Shown here piece after piece: positions 24,760-34,821 of a stretch of 64,000 nt of DNA. How positions within the stretch are numbered: the stretch's first letter is position 1; the number at the start of each line of letters is the position of its first letter. The stretch spans positions 536 through 64,535 of the forward strand of contig MFQZ01000002.1 in the NCBI GenBank assembly GCA_001784435.1, in the 5' to 3' direction. The position numbers and the translations under genes were made by a program. This stretch comes from Candidatus Magasanikbacteria bacterium RIFOXYC2_FULL_42_28 (GTDB taxonomy: Bacteria; Patescibacteria; ABY1; Magasanikbacterales; GWA2-37-8). Under the pieces are notes generated by a model. That model was not told the origin of the DNA. It worked only from the letters and a program-made list of their open reading frames with translations, and ran no database searches.

Positions 24760-25362
24760 TTAGTTAATTAATAAATTAATTGATTGTTTTAATTTATCCA
24801 TATTACCATCAAACACGATTCCTTTCATACCAATACTTTCACAATTAATCAGCATATCTTCTCGATCATCAACATAAGCCGCTTCCTTTGGGTTGACGTG
24901 TGCTTTTGCGCAGGCCCCCACAAACATCTTTATATCAGGTTTGCGTAAATGTTCATAGCCAGATACCATTCGCGCGGTTAAAACTTTTTCCAAGCCGGTT
25001 TTTTGGACAAAACGCGCGTACCACTCGGCCGGATGATTAGAAATAATGCCAGTGGCCAGTTGTTTAGAAATATCCTTGATATATTGTATCATGGCGACAT
25101 TGGGTATTGTCAAATCATCAATTACCCTCACATAACATTCACTGTCAAATGGTATTTGTCCGGCTCGTTGCGCGCACATATTCAGATATTCTTTTTCGGT
25201 TATCAAACCCATGGTAAAATCTTTCCAACCTTGAAAATCATGTACCACGCGATAAAATTCTCCTTCGGGAATATTTTTCTCAATTTCATATTGTCTAATC
25301 CCAGATCTGAATCCTTCTTCACAAATCACTCCACCCATGTCAAAAAAAATGGCTTTAATCAT
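24760..25362 (-). CDS. HAD superfamily phosphatase (1)
   Basis: 200 residues, HAD subfamily IA-like. Motif I is FFDMGGVICEEG (nucleophile Asp8), motif II is the Ser in GIISNHP, motif III is RKPDIKMF (Lys) and motif IV is YVDDREDML. The general acid two residues after the nucleophile is Gly, as in the DFGGV subgroup, so hydrolysis of a small phosphate ester is plausible but not certain. It lies 11 bases upstream of the histidine phosphatase gene and six bases downstream of paralogue 2, which points to a common transcript. Confidence 0.88.
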   Translation of the reverse strand: MIKAIFFDMGGVICEEGFRSGIRQYEIEKNIPEGEFYRVVHDFQGWKDFTMGLITEKEYLNMCAQRAGQIPFDSECYVRVIDDLTIPNVAMIQYIKDISKQLATGIISNHPAEWYARFVQKTGLEKVLTARMVSGYEHLRKPDIKMFVGACAKAHVNPKEAAYVDDREDMLINCESIGMKGIVFDGNMDKLKQSINLLIN

Positions 25363-25368
25363 ATTTTC

Positions 25369-26847
25369 TCACTTAATCTTTCTTACCACCCCCGCGTACG
25401 CGTCAACTTCAACCAAATCACCTGTTTTTAAAAACTGAGTAGCAATCTTGGTCCCAATAACACAAGGGATTCCTAGTTCTCGAGAAATAATAGCGGCGTG
25501 GCAAGTAATACCGCCGTCGCTCGTGACAATAGCGGCGGCTTTTTTCATCGCCACTACAAACGATGGCGTGGTCATCATCGTAACCAATATCTCTCCTTCT
25601 CTCATTTCTGAAACTCGAGACGTTTCTAAAATAACTCTAACCAAACCCTGCGCTTTCCCCGACGATGCCACTACGCCCTTAATTTCTTTTAAGGTTGGAT
25701 CAATACGCGTTTCGCGATACTTATCAACTTCCTTGCCCCAAAATGATTTAAAAACATCTGTTCGTGAATCAAAATAAAAACCATGCATTTCATCTCTTGC
25801 CTCCAAGACACTCTCATCTGGTAATTTTCCAGTTTTTAAACCTTTGATGATTTCATCAATGCTAAGAAATACAACTTTGTCAAAACTCAATCCAAACTTC
25901 TCACCAATTGCGCACAATAATGGATAACCAAAATAATCAGTCCTCTGATAAAAGCGAACCAACTCGGTTTCAACAAAACTACTTTCAGCCAATAAATCTA
26001 ATATTTTCTTATCGGCCACTTTAATTTTTAAGCGCCTAATCAATGCCTCTCTTTTTTCTCGTGACTTCTGACGATCAAAGGCCATAGTTCGCAATTTTGC
26101 TACTGGGTCACCCTTCTTGATATCATCAACAACTTCAATGTAAATATCCTCGGCAGTAGTATCTTTACGAAGTAGAAACATGCTGTTGGCCCAATCGTAT
26201 TTATTCTTAAATTCAACCAGTTCTTTTTTAACCGCCACCGGTAACTGAGAATATTTTAAATTTTGAAGTTTTAACTGTTTAATTTTTTTTGCCAAATGCA
26301 ATATTTCAATTTCACGACGATAAAAAACTGACTCTCTATCAGAAAAAGAAATTTCAATCAATGTCTGCTTGGCCTCTTCTGGAGGCAGATGTCTTAGAAT
26401 GTCAAAAAAAATACTTTCTAACAAATTACTTAAGCCACGGACAATATAATTACCGACCAACAAACTACATACCGTTCTCCCGCGCAAATCAACATATTTT
26501 TTAAAATAATCTACCAAATCTTCGTTGTCGGCATTTTTCAATTTTTTATTTATTTCCACCATTACCAACGCGTTCTCTTCATCTTTCTGTCTGCGAGCAT
26601 TATAAAAATCATCGAAGGTTCCTTTTTTTAATATGCGCCTAACAATTGACTTGGTATTTTTTTCAAAATCACTCTTATCATAATAATGTGCCCAATCCAC
26701 ATATTTATACCTTGATACTTTAAAACCAAAATCCGGGACATCTAACGTGGCTTTTTTAAGACAGAGATAACGAATAAAAATATCGCGTGCCAAAAAAGCC
26801 CCCTTCCTTCTGGCAATCGCATACCATTTTATTTTTACTCTTGACAT
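25369..26847 (-). CDS. Swivelling-His domain protein, paralogue 2
   Basis: 492 residues. An N-terminal helical domain of ~385 residues, with no recognised fold, ends in the linker pattern ETELVRFYQRTDYFG ... FLSIDEI. The swivelling domain follows, with GEILVTMMTTPS, GGITCHAAIISRELGIP (His450) and TGDLVEVDAYAG. A partial version of the array's aromatic motif is at KNKYDWANS (about residue 211). The basic N-terminus (RVKIKWYAIARRKG) differs from that of its neighbours. Confidence 0.85.
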   Translation of the reverse strand: MSRVKIKWYAIARRKGAFLARDIFIRYLCLKKATLDVPDFGFKVSRYKYVDWAHYYDKSDFEKNTKSIVRRILKKGTFDDFYNARRQKDEENALVMVEINKKLKNADNEDLVDYFKKYVDLRGRTVCSLLVGNYIVRGLSNLLESIFFDILRHLPPEEAKQTLIEISFSDRESVFYRREIEILHLAKKIKQLKLQNLKYSQLPVAVKKELVEFKNKYDWANSMFLLRKDTTAEDIYIEVVDDIKKGDPVAKLRTMAFDRQKSREKREALIRRLKIKVADKKILDLLAESSFVETELVRFYQRTDYFGYPLLCAIGEKFGLSFDKVVFLSIDEIIKGLKTGKLPDESVLEARDEMHGFYFDSRTDVFKSFWGKEVDKYRETRIDPTLKEIKGVVASSGKAQGLVRVILETSRVSEMREGEILVTMMTTPSFVVAMKKAAAIVTSDGGITCHAAIISRELGIPCVIGTKIATQFLKTGDLVEVDAYAGVVRKIK

Positions 26848-26885
26848 ATTATTTTGACTGTCAGTTAAATTTTAAATATCATCAT

Positions 26886-28379
26886 TTAGGCCCGTCCTAA
26901 AATTTTAACTAGGCCGGTGGCCGCATTGACTTCCAATAAATCACCATCGTGAATTATCCGAGTTCCATTCATCGTAGCGATAACGCAAGGCACGCCCAGT
27001 TCGCGCGACACAATCGCCGCGTGCGAAGATAGCCCACCTTGGTCCGCCACAATCACCACTGCTTTTTCCATCGCTGGCACAAAATCGGGTGTGGTAAATT
27101 GCGCCACAAGAATATCCCCACGCAAAACTTTGTTAATTTCTTTTTTATCCATACAAATTTTCGCTCGACCAGTAATAATTCCACCAATGCAAGCGACTCG
27201 CCCTTGAATTGAATTCACCGCCGTATTGTCAACGGAATATTCTTTTTCCAATTCTTTTATTTTAACCGGATCAGTAATCAAGGTAGTTTCAGAATCGCGT
27301 GCTAACATCGCGTAATTATGAAAACGAGCGTTCATTTCTTTTTCATCGGGTAGTGGCTTACCGGCCAAAGCACCAAACATTTCCGGAATTGATACCTCCA
27401 TTATCCAATCAGGGTTAAAATGCGCGCGCTTGGCAATTTCCGCGTACATAAAACTGGCACCATAATCCGCATTGAAAAATGCTTCCACGCGACGATTGCG
27501 AACATAGGAGTGAAGCTTGGCTTGGTCAATAATATGTTGGAAGTCAGGACGCGGTTTAATTTTATCTAATGCCCACGCATATTCATCGGCAACTTTTTGC
27601 TCGGAAGCATCATAAATCAAATCATCAATCTTTTTACCTTCACTAACCTGATGTTTCATTTCTTTCAAGCGATCGACAATATCGTCAAAATCATATGGCT
27701 TACTTGTAGCCAAACCACGGTTAATATAAGCAAACCTATCTAAATGCACGTCAATTTTTGCTGTCGCCTCGGCGGATAAATTATCCAAATCTTCATTGGC
27801 TGAAAAAAAATCTTTTGCAATCTGGGCTAATTTCCAACGTTCCTCACTGACTTCGGTCATCTGTTTTGGGTCAGTAAAAATCAAAACACATTTACGAAAA
27901 TCGGGATCAGAAGCGGAAATATACTCCAACAACTTTGTTTCAATAGTTGATTCAAAATATTCATCCAAAGGATATTGCGCATACCAAGGGCCAGCCAAAA
28001 CACGATACTCTTGCAATAATGGCTCTAAAATGCCAGCTATTTCCTCATTTGTTTTTTCTAACCAATCAGTTTTCTTATATACCAAACCTTGTTTATACAA
28101 ATGTTCATCTTGCTTTAACTCGCGATCGCAATATTTTTCAAACCAACCATCATCGGCTTGAGCATGCCCGATAATTTCCGCTTCAAATGGATCATATTCT
28201 TCTTGACGCCAATACATCATGTGATTTAAATAGGTACGATTAGGCATTGAAGTGCGTATGTCGGCTTTTTCCATGATTTCCTTCGTAAATGCCGAATTTA
28301 TCATAAAACGAAGAAAAATGGGGAGTTTCCCCGATGGTTTAATTCTGTATTTTCCCGAACGCATTACTGCTCCTGGCAT
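26886..28379 (-). CDS. Swivelling-His domain protein, paralogue 3
   Basis: 497 residues. The ATG at 28364 is preceded by AGGAG at a good distance and may be the true start, trimming five residues. The N-terminal ~390 residues are acidic and helical, one of the most diverged in the array, without the KY-x-W motif. The linker has YVRNRRVEAFF and AEIAKRAHF. The swivelling domain carries GDILVAQFTTPDF, GGLSSHAAIVSRELGVP (His453) and HDGDLLEVNAATG. The usual IG-T-x-x-AT is IATMNGT here. Gap to paralogue 2 is 38 bases. Confidence 0.83.
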   Translation of the reverse strand: MPGAVMRSGKYRIKPSGKLPIFLRFMINSAFTKEIMEKADIRTSMPNRTYLNHMMYWRQEEYDPFEAEIIGHAQADDGWFEKYCDRELKQDEHLYKQGLVYKKTDWLEKTNEEIAGILEPLLQEYRVLAGPWYAQYPLDEYFESTIETKLLEYISASDPDFRKCVLIFTDPKQMTEVSEERWKLAQIAKDFFSANEDLDNLSAEATAKIDVHLDRFAYINRGLATSKPYDFDDIVDRLKEMKHQVSEGKKIDDLIYDASEQKVADEYAWALDKIKPRPDFQHIIDQAKLHSYVRNRRVEAFFNADYGASFMYAEIAKRAHFNPDWIMEVSIPEMFGALAGKPLPDEKEMNARFHNYAMLARDSETTLITDPVKIKELEKEYSVDNTAVNSIQGRVACIGGIITGRAKICMDKKEINKVLRGDILVAQFTTPDFVPAMEKAVVIVADQGGLSSHAAIVSRELGVPCVIATMNGTRIIHDGDLLEVNAATGLVKILGRA

Positions 28380-28496
28380 ATAATTTTAGGTTAAATGTTG
28401 ATTATATATTACACCTATATTTATATTACACCTTTTTTAAAATTCTGACAAATCAATTAACACGGTGGCCTGATAAATCCAAGTTATAAAAAATAA

Positions 28497-29726
28497 TCAA
28501 GAATAAGTATAGCCAGGGACAATTTGAATATCTTGAATTTCTGTTTCTTTAAGGCTATTCATTAACGAACCGAGACATCCTGACGTTTTCGTCGGTAATT
28601 CTGTTACTATGTCAAAATCAACACCTGGATCATCACGCCAATCAAACCCGCCGACAAATTTAATATCTTGTAAACCAAATGATTTTAGTAAGCCAGTAAA
28701 TTCGTTAAAATACGTATACGGAAGCCTTGATGTGGCTTCGGCTGATATCACAAAGTAAGTATCTCCTTGCCTACCAACGCGCTTCACCCTTTCGATGGTT
28801 TGTGCCATTTTTGACTCTTCTTCAACAATGACGAGCGGCCCGCGATGTTCACTAAAAACGCGGTCAAACTTTGCTATGAGCTCCGAGCGTTCGGCTGGGG
28901 TCTTAGCATTTTTTTTACCAAATTGATCATAGTAATCCAAAAAATATGGATGTACTGCTCCCAAAATATGCTCCGGTTCTTTTTTTTCAGTTGATTCCTG
29001 TTGTTGATTATGTTCCAATTTTAAAATTGCGCCAGGCACTTCCACCAAACCCATTGATTCATATTTTCGAATAAGCTCGCGAAACTTTTCATTTTGACGT
29101 ACCGCAGTCTTAGTATCAGGATTAAGAACAGTTGTCTCGCTTGGAATACTATTCGCTAATTCAATTAAAAATTTATATTCAGTTGGTGACAATAGAACTG
29201 CATCTTCAAAAAATCTGGAAAAATGATCGGGGTCACGGTCAATGCCAAAAAGTTTTGGCACAAAATTTTTTCCAAAATGCATGTAGATAACGAGGTCATT
29301 CGAAATACGAAACTGGCCGGGTAAATTTGGATCACTTGAAACTTTGCCGATCTCTATTATGGCTGGCACGCCCCGATCATTTCCTTTGTCTTCAAGGACA
29401 ACCGCAAACGACCCTTCCAAACTATCACGATCCAATCTTGAATAATTATGAGATTTTTTTACAATTTCTACAAACGTTTTACTGATACGGGGATCTAAAT
29501 TTTCCGGCTTGATAAAGCGGGTAAATAATGAACAACGACCAACATTATTTCCATCGATATCGCGATCTTTAAGCGAACTTGAGCAGTAAACGTCGGAATA
29601 TTCTCTAGTTCTATCAAATGTCCAGCCCGGATCAGGCACCGTTGTGATGGTGCCTTTTTGATCTGCCGGCGCAATATCAACCAAACTTTTTTCATCTGTT
29701 GGATGTCCAATATCACGTCTGCGCAT
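28497..29726 (-). CDS. Unrecognised protein inside the array
   Basis: 409 residues, soluble, no signal peptide or membrane helix. I do not recognise the family. The N-terminal ~200 residues are mixed alpha/beta. A Gln/Glu/Lys-rich linker at about 245-255 separates a C-terminal ~155-residue part with alternating strands and helices (PLVIVEEESKMAQTIERVKR, GDTYFVISAE, IKFVGGFDWRDD), which could be a Rossmann-like or regulatory domain. The end (FDIVTELPTKTSGCLGSLMN) contains a Ser/Gly/Cys loop. Flanked by paralogues 3 and 4 with gaps of 117 and 34 bases; the 117-base gap is the largest in the array, so a separate promoter could exist there. Confidence 0.7.
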   Translation of the reverse strand: MRRRDIGHPTDEKSLVDIAPADQKGTITTVPDPGWTFDRTREYSDVYCSSSLKDRDIDGNNVGRCSLFTRFIKPENLDPRISKTFVEIVKKSHNYSRLDRDSLEGSFAVVLEDKGNDRGVPAIIEIGKVSSDPNLPGQFRISNDLVIYMHFGKNFVPKLFGIDRDPDHFSRFFEDAVLLSPTEYKFLIELANSIPSETTVLNPDTKTAVRQNEKFRELIRKYESMGLVEVPGAILKLEHNQQQESTEKKEPEHILGAVHPYFLDYYDQFGKKNAKTPAERSELIAKFDRVFSEHRGPLVIVEEESKMAQTIERVKRVGRQGDTYFVISAEATSRLPYTYFNEFTGLLKSFGLQDIKFVGGFDWRDDPGVDFDIVTELPTKTSGCLGSLMNSLKETEIQDIQIVPGYTYS

Positions 29727-29760
29727 ATGATAATATATATTTTACCAAAGTGAAATTAAT

Positions 29761-31209
29761 TTAATTTAAAATTCTAACAACCCCATGTTCGGCATCAACT
29801 TCAATTAAATCTCCATTTTTAATAATACTGGTAGCAAACTTAGTGCCAACAATACACGGCTTACCTAATTCGCGCGACACAATCGCCGCATGGCAAGTGG
29901 CACCACCATCATCGGTAACTATCGCCCCAGCGCGTTTCATCGCCGGCAAAGCATCGGGCAAGGTCGTGGTGGTTACCAAAATTTCACCTTCGACAATTTT
30001 CGCGTTCGCCTCTTTGGCATCTTTAGTAACAAACGCCCGACCCTTGCACTTGCCCTTGCCGGCAACCAAACCTTTAATTTCTGCACTTTGATTTTTATGG
30101 TGAGACCACACCAATTTATCCGCCACTGCTTTGACGCGTATCCCCTCATATTTGTACAATTTACCGGAGTTAAAATACCACAGCATCCCCTGCTTACGTT
30201 TTTTAATTATTTTTTCCAGCACAAATTGTTCGCGCAATAGTAAATTTTCTACCTCCTGATTTTCATAATACATCAAATCGTTAAAAGCAATCTTAAATCG
30301 ACGTGATACCTCGCGCAAAACCCGATAGATAACTTGGTTGCTCCGCATCTGAATTTCTTTACGATAATCATGATAAAGATTAAATTTATCCAATAAATCA
30401 AAATATACTTTAAACCGCGCCAACGGGATTTTATATTTAGCCAAAATTCTTTTACGTTCGCGTTTGACCTTAATCGCAGTCAATTTTAAATCGTTTAATT
30501 CTCGCCGACGTGCCACCATCGCTTTCTTTTTTTCCAAAGCCACGTCCTTCGCCACTACATCAGAAGTAAGTTCGCCACTGCCATCCCAACTCATTTTCAC
30601 CCAATCAAACTTATTCACAACTTTTAAAATATCCACTTTAGACGCCGACCGCCGCAATGACAATTGCAAAATTTCTTTATGATACGCGGCCACTGTTGAC
30701 AAGGTCGCGGGATAAACCAAAGTCGCTAAATCTGGCGCGGATAATTCGCGCTTACTAAGCGAATTAACCTTTTCTTTAAAAATAGTAGCGACATAATCAT
30801 CAAACAGATCAACCGTGTACTCCGCATATTTAAGGTGGTCAACTGCTAGGCCAATAGCGCTGAAGCGAACTTTTAACAAATATTCCTTGTCAATTTTTTT
30901 TACATCAATTAACTTTAATTTTGACGTCTGTTCAAAAGTTTTTTTGCGATCCTTCTCAAATTGATAATAAAGTTTTAGACGGGCGTTTTTGTTAGTTGAC
31001 CATTTTTTAAACCAACCTCGAAATGATTTTTCTAAAATATCGGTTTTTCGCGCCCAAAAAAACTGATCGCCAAAAAACATCACCGACCAACGGTTGATAA
31101 TATAAGGATTTTTATCCAAAGGCAAACACAAAAAAACTAAATAATAGGAAATTGACTGCGGATACAAGTGGTCGCGTTCGTAAATTCTTAAATTATATTC
31201 TTTGCTCAT
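29761..31209 (-). CDS. Swivelling-His domain protein, paralogue 4
   Basis: 482 residues from the ATG at 31209, which overlaps the upstream HAD gene's stop as ATGA; an open extension to 31260 lies inside that gene and is rejected. The very basic N-terminal region has the aromatic motif VNKFDWVKMSW and the linker YHDYRKEIQMRSN ... REVSRRFKIAFNDLMY. The swivelling domain has GEILVTTTTLPD, GGATCHAAIVSRELGKP (His440) and NGDLIEVDAEHG. Translational coupling to the HAD gene suggests that the two work together. Confidence 0.86.
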   Translation of the reverse strand: MSKEYNLRIYERDHLYPQSISYYLVFLCLPLDKNPYIINRWSVMFFGDQFFWARKTDILEKSFRGWFKKWSTNKNARLKLYYQFEKDRKKTFEQTSKLKLIDVKKIDKEYLLKVRFSAIGLAVDHLKYAEYTVDLFDDYVATIFKEKVNSLSKRELSAPDLATLVYPATLSTVAAYHKEILQLSLRRSASKVDILKVVNKFDWVKMSWDGSGELTSDVVAKDVALEKKKAMVARRRELNDLKLTAIKVKRERKRILAKYKIPLARFKVYFDLLDKFNLYHDYRKEIQMRSNQVIYRVLREVSRRFKIAFNDLMYYENQEVENLLLREQFVLEKIIKKRKQGMLWYFNSGKLYKYEGIRVKAVADKLVWSHHKNQSAEIKGLVAGKGKCKGRAFVTKDAKEANAKIVEGEILVTTTTLPDALPAMKRAGAIVTDDGGATCHAAIVSRELGKPCIVGTKFATSIIKNGDLIEVDAEHGVVRILN

Positions 31210-31826
31210 ACTTTTTCGATTTTTAAAATATACATTAACCCGCCGATTTCGCAATACCAATCTTTCGGCCGTGCCCCTCCCTCGTCATTTAAAATATGAT
31301 AAAACCGATAACTAAAATCAGGATTTTTTGCTTTCACGGTTTCGGCCGCGTTTTTGAAAAATACCCCATCAGCGAATTTGTCATCAGTATACACAACTGT
31401 ATCATAACCCTCTAATACTTTTTTAGAAAGATAATCAACTAACATTGCTTCAGTTTTAACATTAGTCTCGCCATAATCAAAAGTGGAGTTAATTTTTTGA
31501 AAAAAAGAACGAATGTTAAAACCGACTTTCGGATTCAAATACTCCGCGCGCCAATCCATGCACTCCGCCAAACCCGTGCTGAAAGCTTCGTTATTTTTAG
31601 TCAAACTTAAAACTTCCTTAAAACCTTTGGCAGTTTGTAAGTTAAAATAATTTCCTAACTTGTAAACTTCTTCATAGCCTTCTTCAAATTTTCTGGGCTC
31701 TGTCGCGTTATCAACTCCTTTTAATTTAATATATTCCTCGTAACTATCAAAATGAGTTAATTCTTTATTCCACTTTTCAGGAAAAAGGGTGCCTGCCAAA
31801 TCCCAAAGGTACAAAATTTTATTCAT
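31206..31826 (-). CDS. HAD superfamily protein (2)
   Basis: 206 residues. Motif I is LWDLAGTLFPEKW (Asp9, with Ala where the second Asp usually stands), and a motif IV-like VVYTDDKFADG is near residue 143. Motifs II and III are less clear, so the fold call is firmer than activity. It overlaps paralogue 5 upstream by eight bases (ATGAATAA) and paralogue 4 downstream by four, so it is translationally coupled on both sides. It is not closely similar to the HAD protein at 24760-25362. Confidence 0.72.
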   Translation of the reverse strand: MNKILYLWDLAGTLFPEKWNKELTHFDSYEEYIKLKGVDNATEPRKFEEGYEEVYKLGNYFNLQTAKGFKEVLSLTKNNEAFSTGLAECMDWRAEYLNPKVGFNIRSFFQKINSTFDYGETNVKTEAMLVDYLSKKVLEGYDTVVYTDDKFADGVFFKNAAETVKAKNPDFSYRFYHILNDEGGARPKDWYCEIGGLMYILKIEKV

Positions 31827-33330
31827 ATCGTTTAATTATTTTTACTAAACCAATATTGGCGTTAACTTCTACCAAATCGCCGTCTTTTAAAACATCCGTC
31901 GCAATAATTGTACCAATAATACAAGGGACACCAAGCTCGCGCGCGATAATAGCGGCGTGACAAGTAATTCCGCCATCATCAGTAATAATAGCTTTGGCTT
32001 TTTTCATGGCCGGTAAATGTTCTGGTCTAGTCATAGAAGTCACCATAACATCACCTGAATTTATTTTATGATTATCACTACTGCTTAAAACTAATTTAAC
32101 TCGACCGCGCGCGAACCCCAAAGAAGCAGGCATCCCTTTAAATTCAGAAATTTTAGATTCAGATTTTTTATATATTTTATCTAAAATTTTTCTAACCTCT
32201 TTTTTGGCGGTAATCACTCTTAAAATTTTTCCCCGACTAACCAAATACAGGCATCCGTTTTGGCGGATTTTTAATTGTCTAATTATGTTATGATTGGATT
32301 TATGTGATAACAAACTCACAACATCTTTCGACGTACTATTAATTAATAAATTAAAATCCACACCAGCTCGCTTGGCCACTTCCCGCAAAAACCGATCATA
32401 CAAAGTAGCAAAAGTAAGAGTAAATTCTTTGCGCTCATCTTGCCATTTAACAAAAATTTCGGTCAAACGCGCAATGGCAATTATCTCCGGAGTAAACTTG
32501 TATCTTTTGAATAATGCCAATTTTCGTTTTTTTATTGCCACAATACTTTCGGGCGCTTTGATGTCCACTAAAATGTGTTTAATTGATTCCTCTAAATTTT
32601 CTAACGTATATTCCTTCCAACCACGATAACTGCTTTTTATCCAAGAATACTTTTTTAGGTGTTTATTTATCAATTCATTAAACTTTTTATTTTCACTTTT
32701 TTTAAGCCAATCTGCCAATTTATCATCAGTATTAAATCCAACCCGTCGCAATTTTATTACTATCTTTTTTAATTCGCTTTCCTCTCTGTTAATAAATGAA
32801 AAATCAGCGGAGGCAGTTAAGGGAGAAAAAATGCCGGCAAAATCCGAAATTCTATTTTTTTTACAAAAATCTTGTAGTAATCCCGACAAGCGTCTTTCCG
32901 CATAGAACACATACCCGTCAATAAATCCAGGCATAGAAACCTTGAACTCATAAAAATTTATAAACTTTTTTTGCCAAATGATCAATTGTTTCTCGCTTAA
33001 TTTAGATAAATCATAATCATAATAAAAAGAATACCTTTTCATCATCAATTGATAATTTTTCTCCCAACGCGCGCGCAAATTGATAATTGTCGCTGGATTA
33101 CGCAAAAACTCTTTTATTACAAAAGAGCCGATGCGATTTTGGTCTTCCACCAAAGTTATCCAGTCACCTTTTCCATCTCGGTAATTACACATGCAGAAAC
33201 GAAAAGGTGGAATTTTTGTATTATAAAGCCGGCTGGTAAATCCGGTTCTGGTCATTGACAAAAACGCCAGATAGACATCAATATTTTTTTCAATATTTAA
33301 CGGTTGTTTTACAAAACTATCTAAATTCAT
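31819..33330 (-). CDS. Swivelling-His domain protein, paralogue 5
   Basis: 503 residues. N-terminal helical domain with the aromatic motif LKKYSWIKSSYRGW (about 235) and linker VKWQDERKEFTL ... REVAKRAGVDFNLL (about 305-345). The swivelling domain has GDVMVTSMTRPEHL, GGITCHAAIIARELGVP (His458) and DGDLVEVNANIG. Separated from paralogue 6 upstream by a single base. Confidence 0.86.
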   Translation of the reverse strand: MNLDSFVKQPLNIEKNIDVYLAFLSMTRTGFTSRLYNTKIPPFRFCMCNYRDGKGDWITLVEDQNRIGSFVIKEFLRNPATIINLRARWEKNYQLMMKRYSFYYDYDLSKLSEKQLIIWQKKFINFYEFKVSMPGFIDGYVFYAERRLSGLLQDFCKKNRISDFAGIFSPLTASADFSFINREESELKKIVIKLRRVGFNTDDKLADWLKKSENKKFNELINKHLKKYSWIKSSYRGWKEYTLENLEESIKHILVDIKAPESIVAIKKRKLALFKRYKFTPEIIAIARLTEIFVKWQDERKEFTLTFATLYDRFLREVAKRAGVDFNLLINSTSKDVVSLLSHKSNHNIIRQLKIRQNGCLYLVSRGKILRVITAKKEVRKILDKIYKKSESKISEFKGMPASLGFARGRVKLVLSSSDNHKINSGDVMVTSMTRPEHLPAMKKAKAIITDDGGITCHAAIIARELGVPCIIGTIIATDVLKDGDLVEVNANIGLVKIIKRYE

Positions 33331-33331
33331 A

Positions 33332-34819
33332 TTATTTTTGTATAATTTTCACGACTCCACGGTCGGCATCGACTTCCACCAAATCACCATCTTTTAAAAC
33401 TTTGGTCGCGACTTTAGTGCCAATAATACAAGGAATGCCTAGCTCACGCGCTATAATAGCGGCATGACACGTAAGACCGCCCTCATCAGTAATTATCGCT
33501 TTTGCTTTTTTCATCGCCGGTAAAAATTCCGGCTGGGTCATGCAGGCAACTAGGATATCACCTTGACGCATTTTAGAGATTTCTTTTTCTCCTCGGCATA
33601 CCTTGGCTATGCCAATCACCTTTCCCGAAGACGCACAGGCGCCTTTCAGTTCGGTTATTATACCACCGTCTTGTTGCTGATTCATTTCTAAAATTTTGAA
33701 ATACTTTTTCGCTTGCGCGCCAGAAAATACCAATCCTTTGAGGCCAGGCAAAAGAACAAATAAGCTTGTCTTTCGGCGTTTTTTTAATTCCGGCATAATA
33801 CCCGGCAACTTCTCCAATTCTAACGCACGAATATAGCGCAGATCGTTCATAGAGACATTAAATCTACGACTAATCTCTAACAACAAAGAATCAAGGTAGT
33901 GAATTGTTCGTGTCAGACATTCTTTACGCCGATCGTGAATTTGAAAAATTTTGTCACCGATGGTTAATAAATTTTTTAATTCCTTATTTTTTATTTTTTT
34001 TCGTAGGGCATCACGCTTCTTAACACGAATAGATAACGATTGATAATCAAAGATAATTTTATCCAAATCAACTTTCTTGGATAATAACTCCCTGATTTCA
34101 TCTACAAAATCTTCCGGTAATAATTTTTTGGCCGAAGTATATCCATTTAATTTCCAAAAATATTTTTGCTGATGTTTTATTAATTTTTTCAGTATGTCGG
34201 GATATTTTTTTAAATCTGTGACTGATGAAAGAGTAATTTTTTTATTCTTAATTAAACGAGCCAGCAAACACAATTCATAATGCTCGATTATCATAAACGA
34301 ATGGAGACGCGGGGTCGTTAAGAGTATTGTTTTATCTAAAATATCATCTTTAAATTCTTCTGCGATTAATTTTCTGATTTTATCTTCAGTAGTCAAACTA
34401 AACCCTTCAACGATGTGTGACACACTGCACAAATAAGCAGACAAATCATTAATTTGCCGCCAAAAAGAAAAAAGCTGTTTGACACTTGCTGTTTGCCAGT
34501 TTTTTCGTTCAATTCTATCGTAAGCAGACAAAACTTCGTGGCAAATTTTTTCATTTTCACGAACCAAATAACCTGGATAATTTTTGTTACCTGCGCATTT
34601 TTTCAACAATATCTCTAAAATAGCGCAAAGATCATCCCAAGCATAAGCATAGTAACAGACATCATCTTTAAAATATTCAATACAGGCGCAATAACCAAAT
34701 CCCAAAGCTTTTGGCATATCGCGCACCATGGAAAACGCCGGACCATAAAGCATCGCTGGAGTAGCGTTAAACCCTTGCAAATACCAATTCTTTTTCAATA
34801 AATTATCTACATTTATCAT
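33332..34819 (-). CDS. Swivelling-His domain protein, paralogue 6
   Basis: 495 residues. The N-terminus contains KKNWYLQGFNATPAMLYGP, which resembles the starts of paralogues 9 and 10 (W-Y-x-Q followed by a Pro/Tyr-rich stretch). Aromatic motif KHQQKYFWKLNGY (about 238), linker QIHDRRKECL ... LEISRRFNVSMNDL. Swivelling domain: GDILVACMTQPEF, GGLTCHAAIIARELGIP (His452), DGDLVEVDADRG. Gaps on either side are one and two bases. Confidence 0.86.
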   Translation of the reverse strand: MINVDNLLKKNWYLQGFNATPAMLYGPAFSMVRDMPKALGFGYCACIEYFKDDVCYYAYAWDDLCAILEILLKKCAGNKNYPGYLVRENEKICHEVLSAYDRIERKNWQTASVKQLFSFWRQINDLSAYLCSVSHIVEGFSLTTEDKIRKLIAEEFKDDILDKTILLTTPRLHSFMIIEHYELCLLARLIKNKKITLSSVTDLKKYPDILKKLIKHQQKYFWKLNGYTSAKKLLPEDFVDEIRELLSKKVDLDKIIFDYQSLSIRVKKRDALRKKIKNKELKNLLTIGDKIFQIHDRRKECLTRTIHYLDSLLLEISRRFNVSMNDLRYIRALELEKLPGIMPELKKRRKTSLFVLLPGLKGLVFSGAQAKKYFKILEMNQQQDGGIITELKGACASSGKVIGIAKVCRGEKEISKMRQGDILVACMTQPEFLPAMKKAKAIITDEGGLTCHAAIIARELGIPCIIGTKVATKVLKDGDLVEVDADRGVVKIIQK

Positions 34820-34821
34820 AA

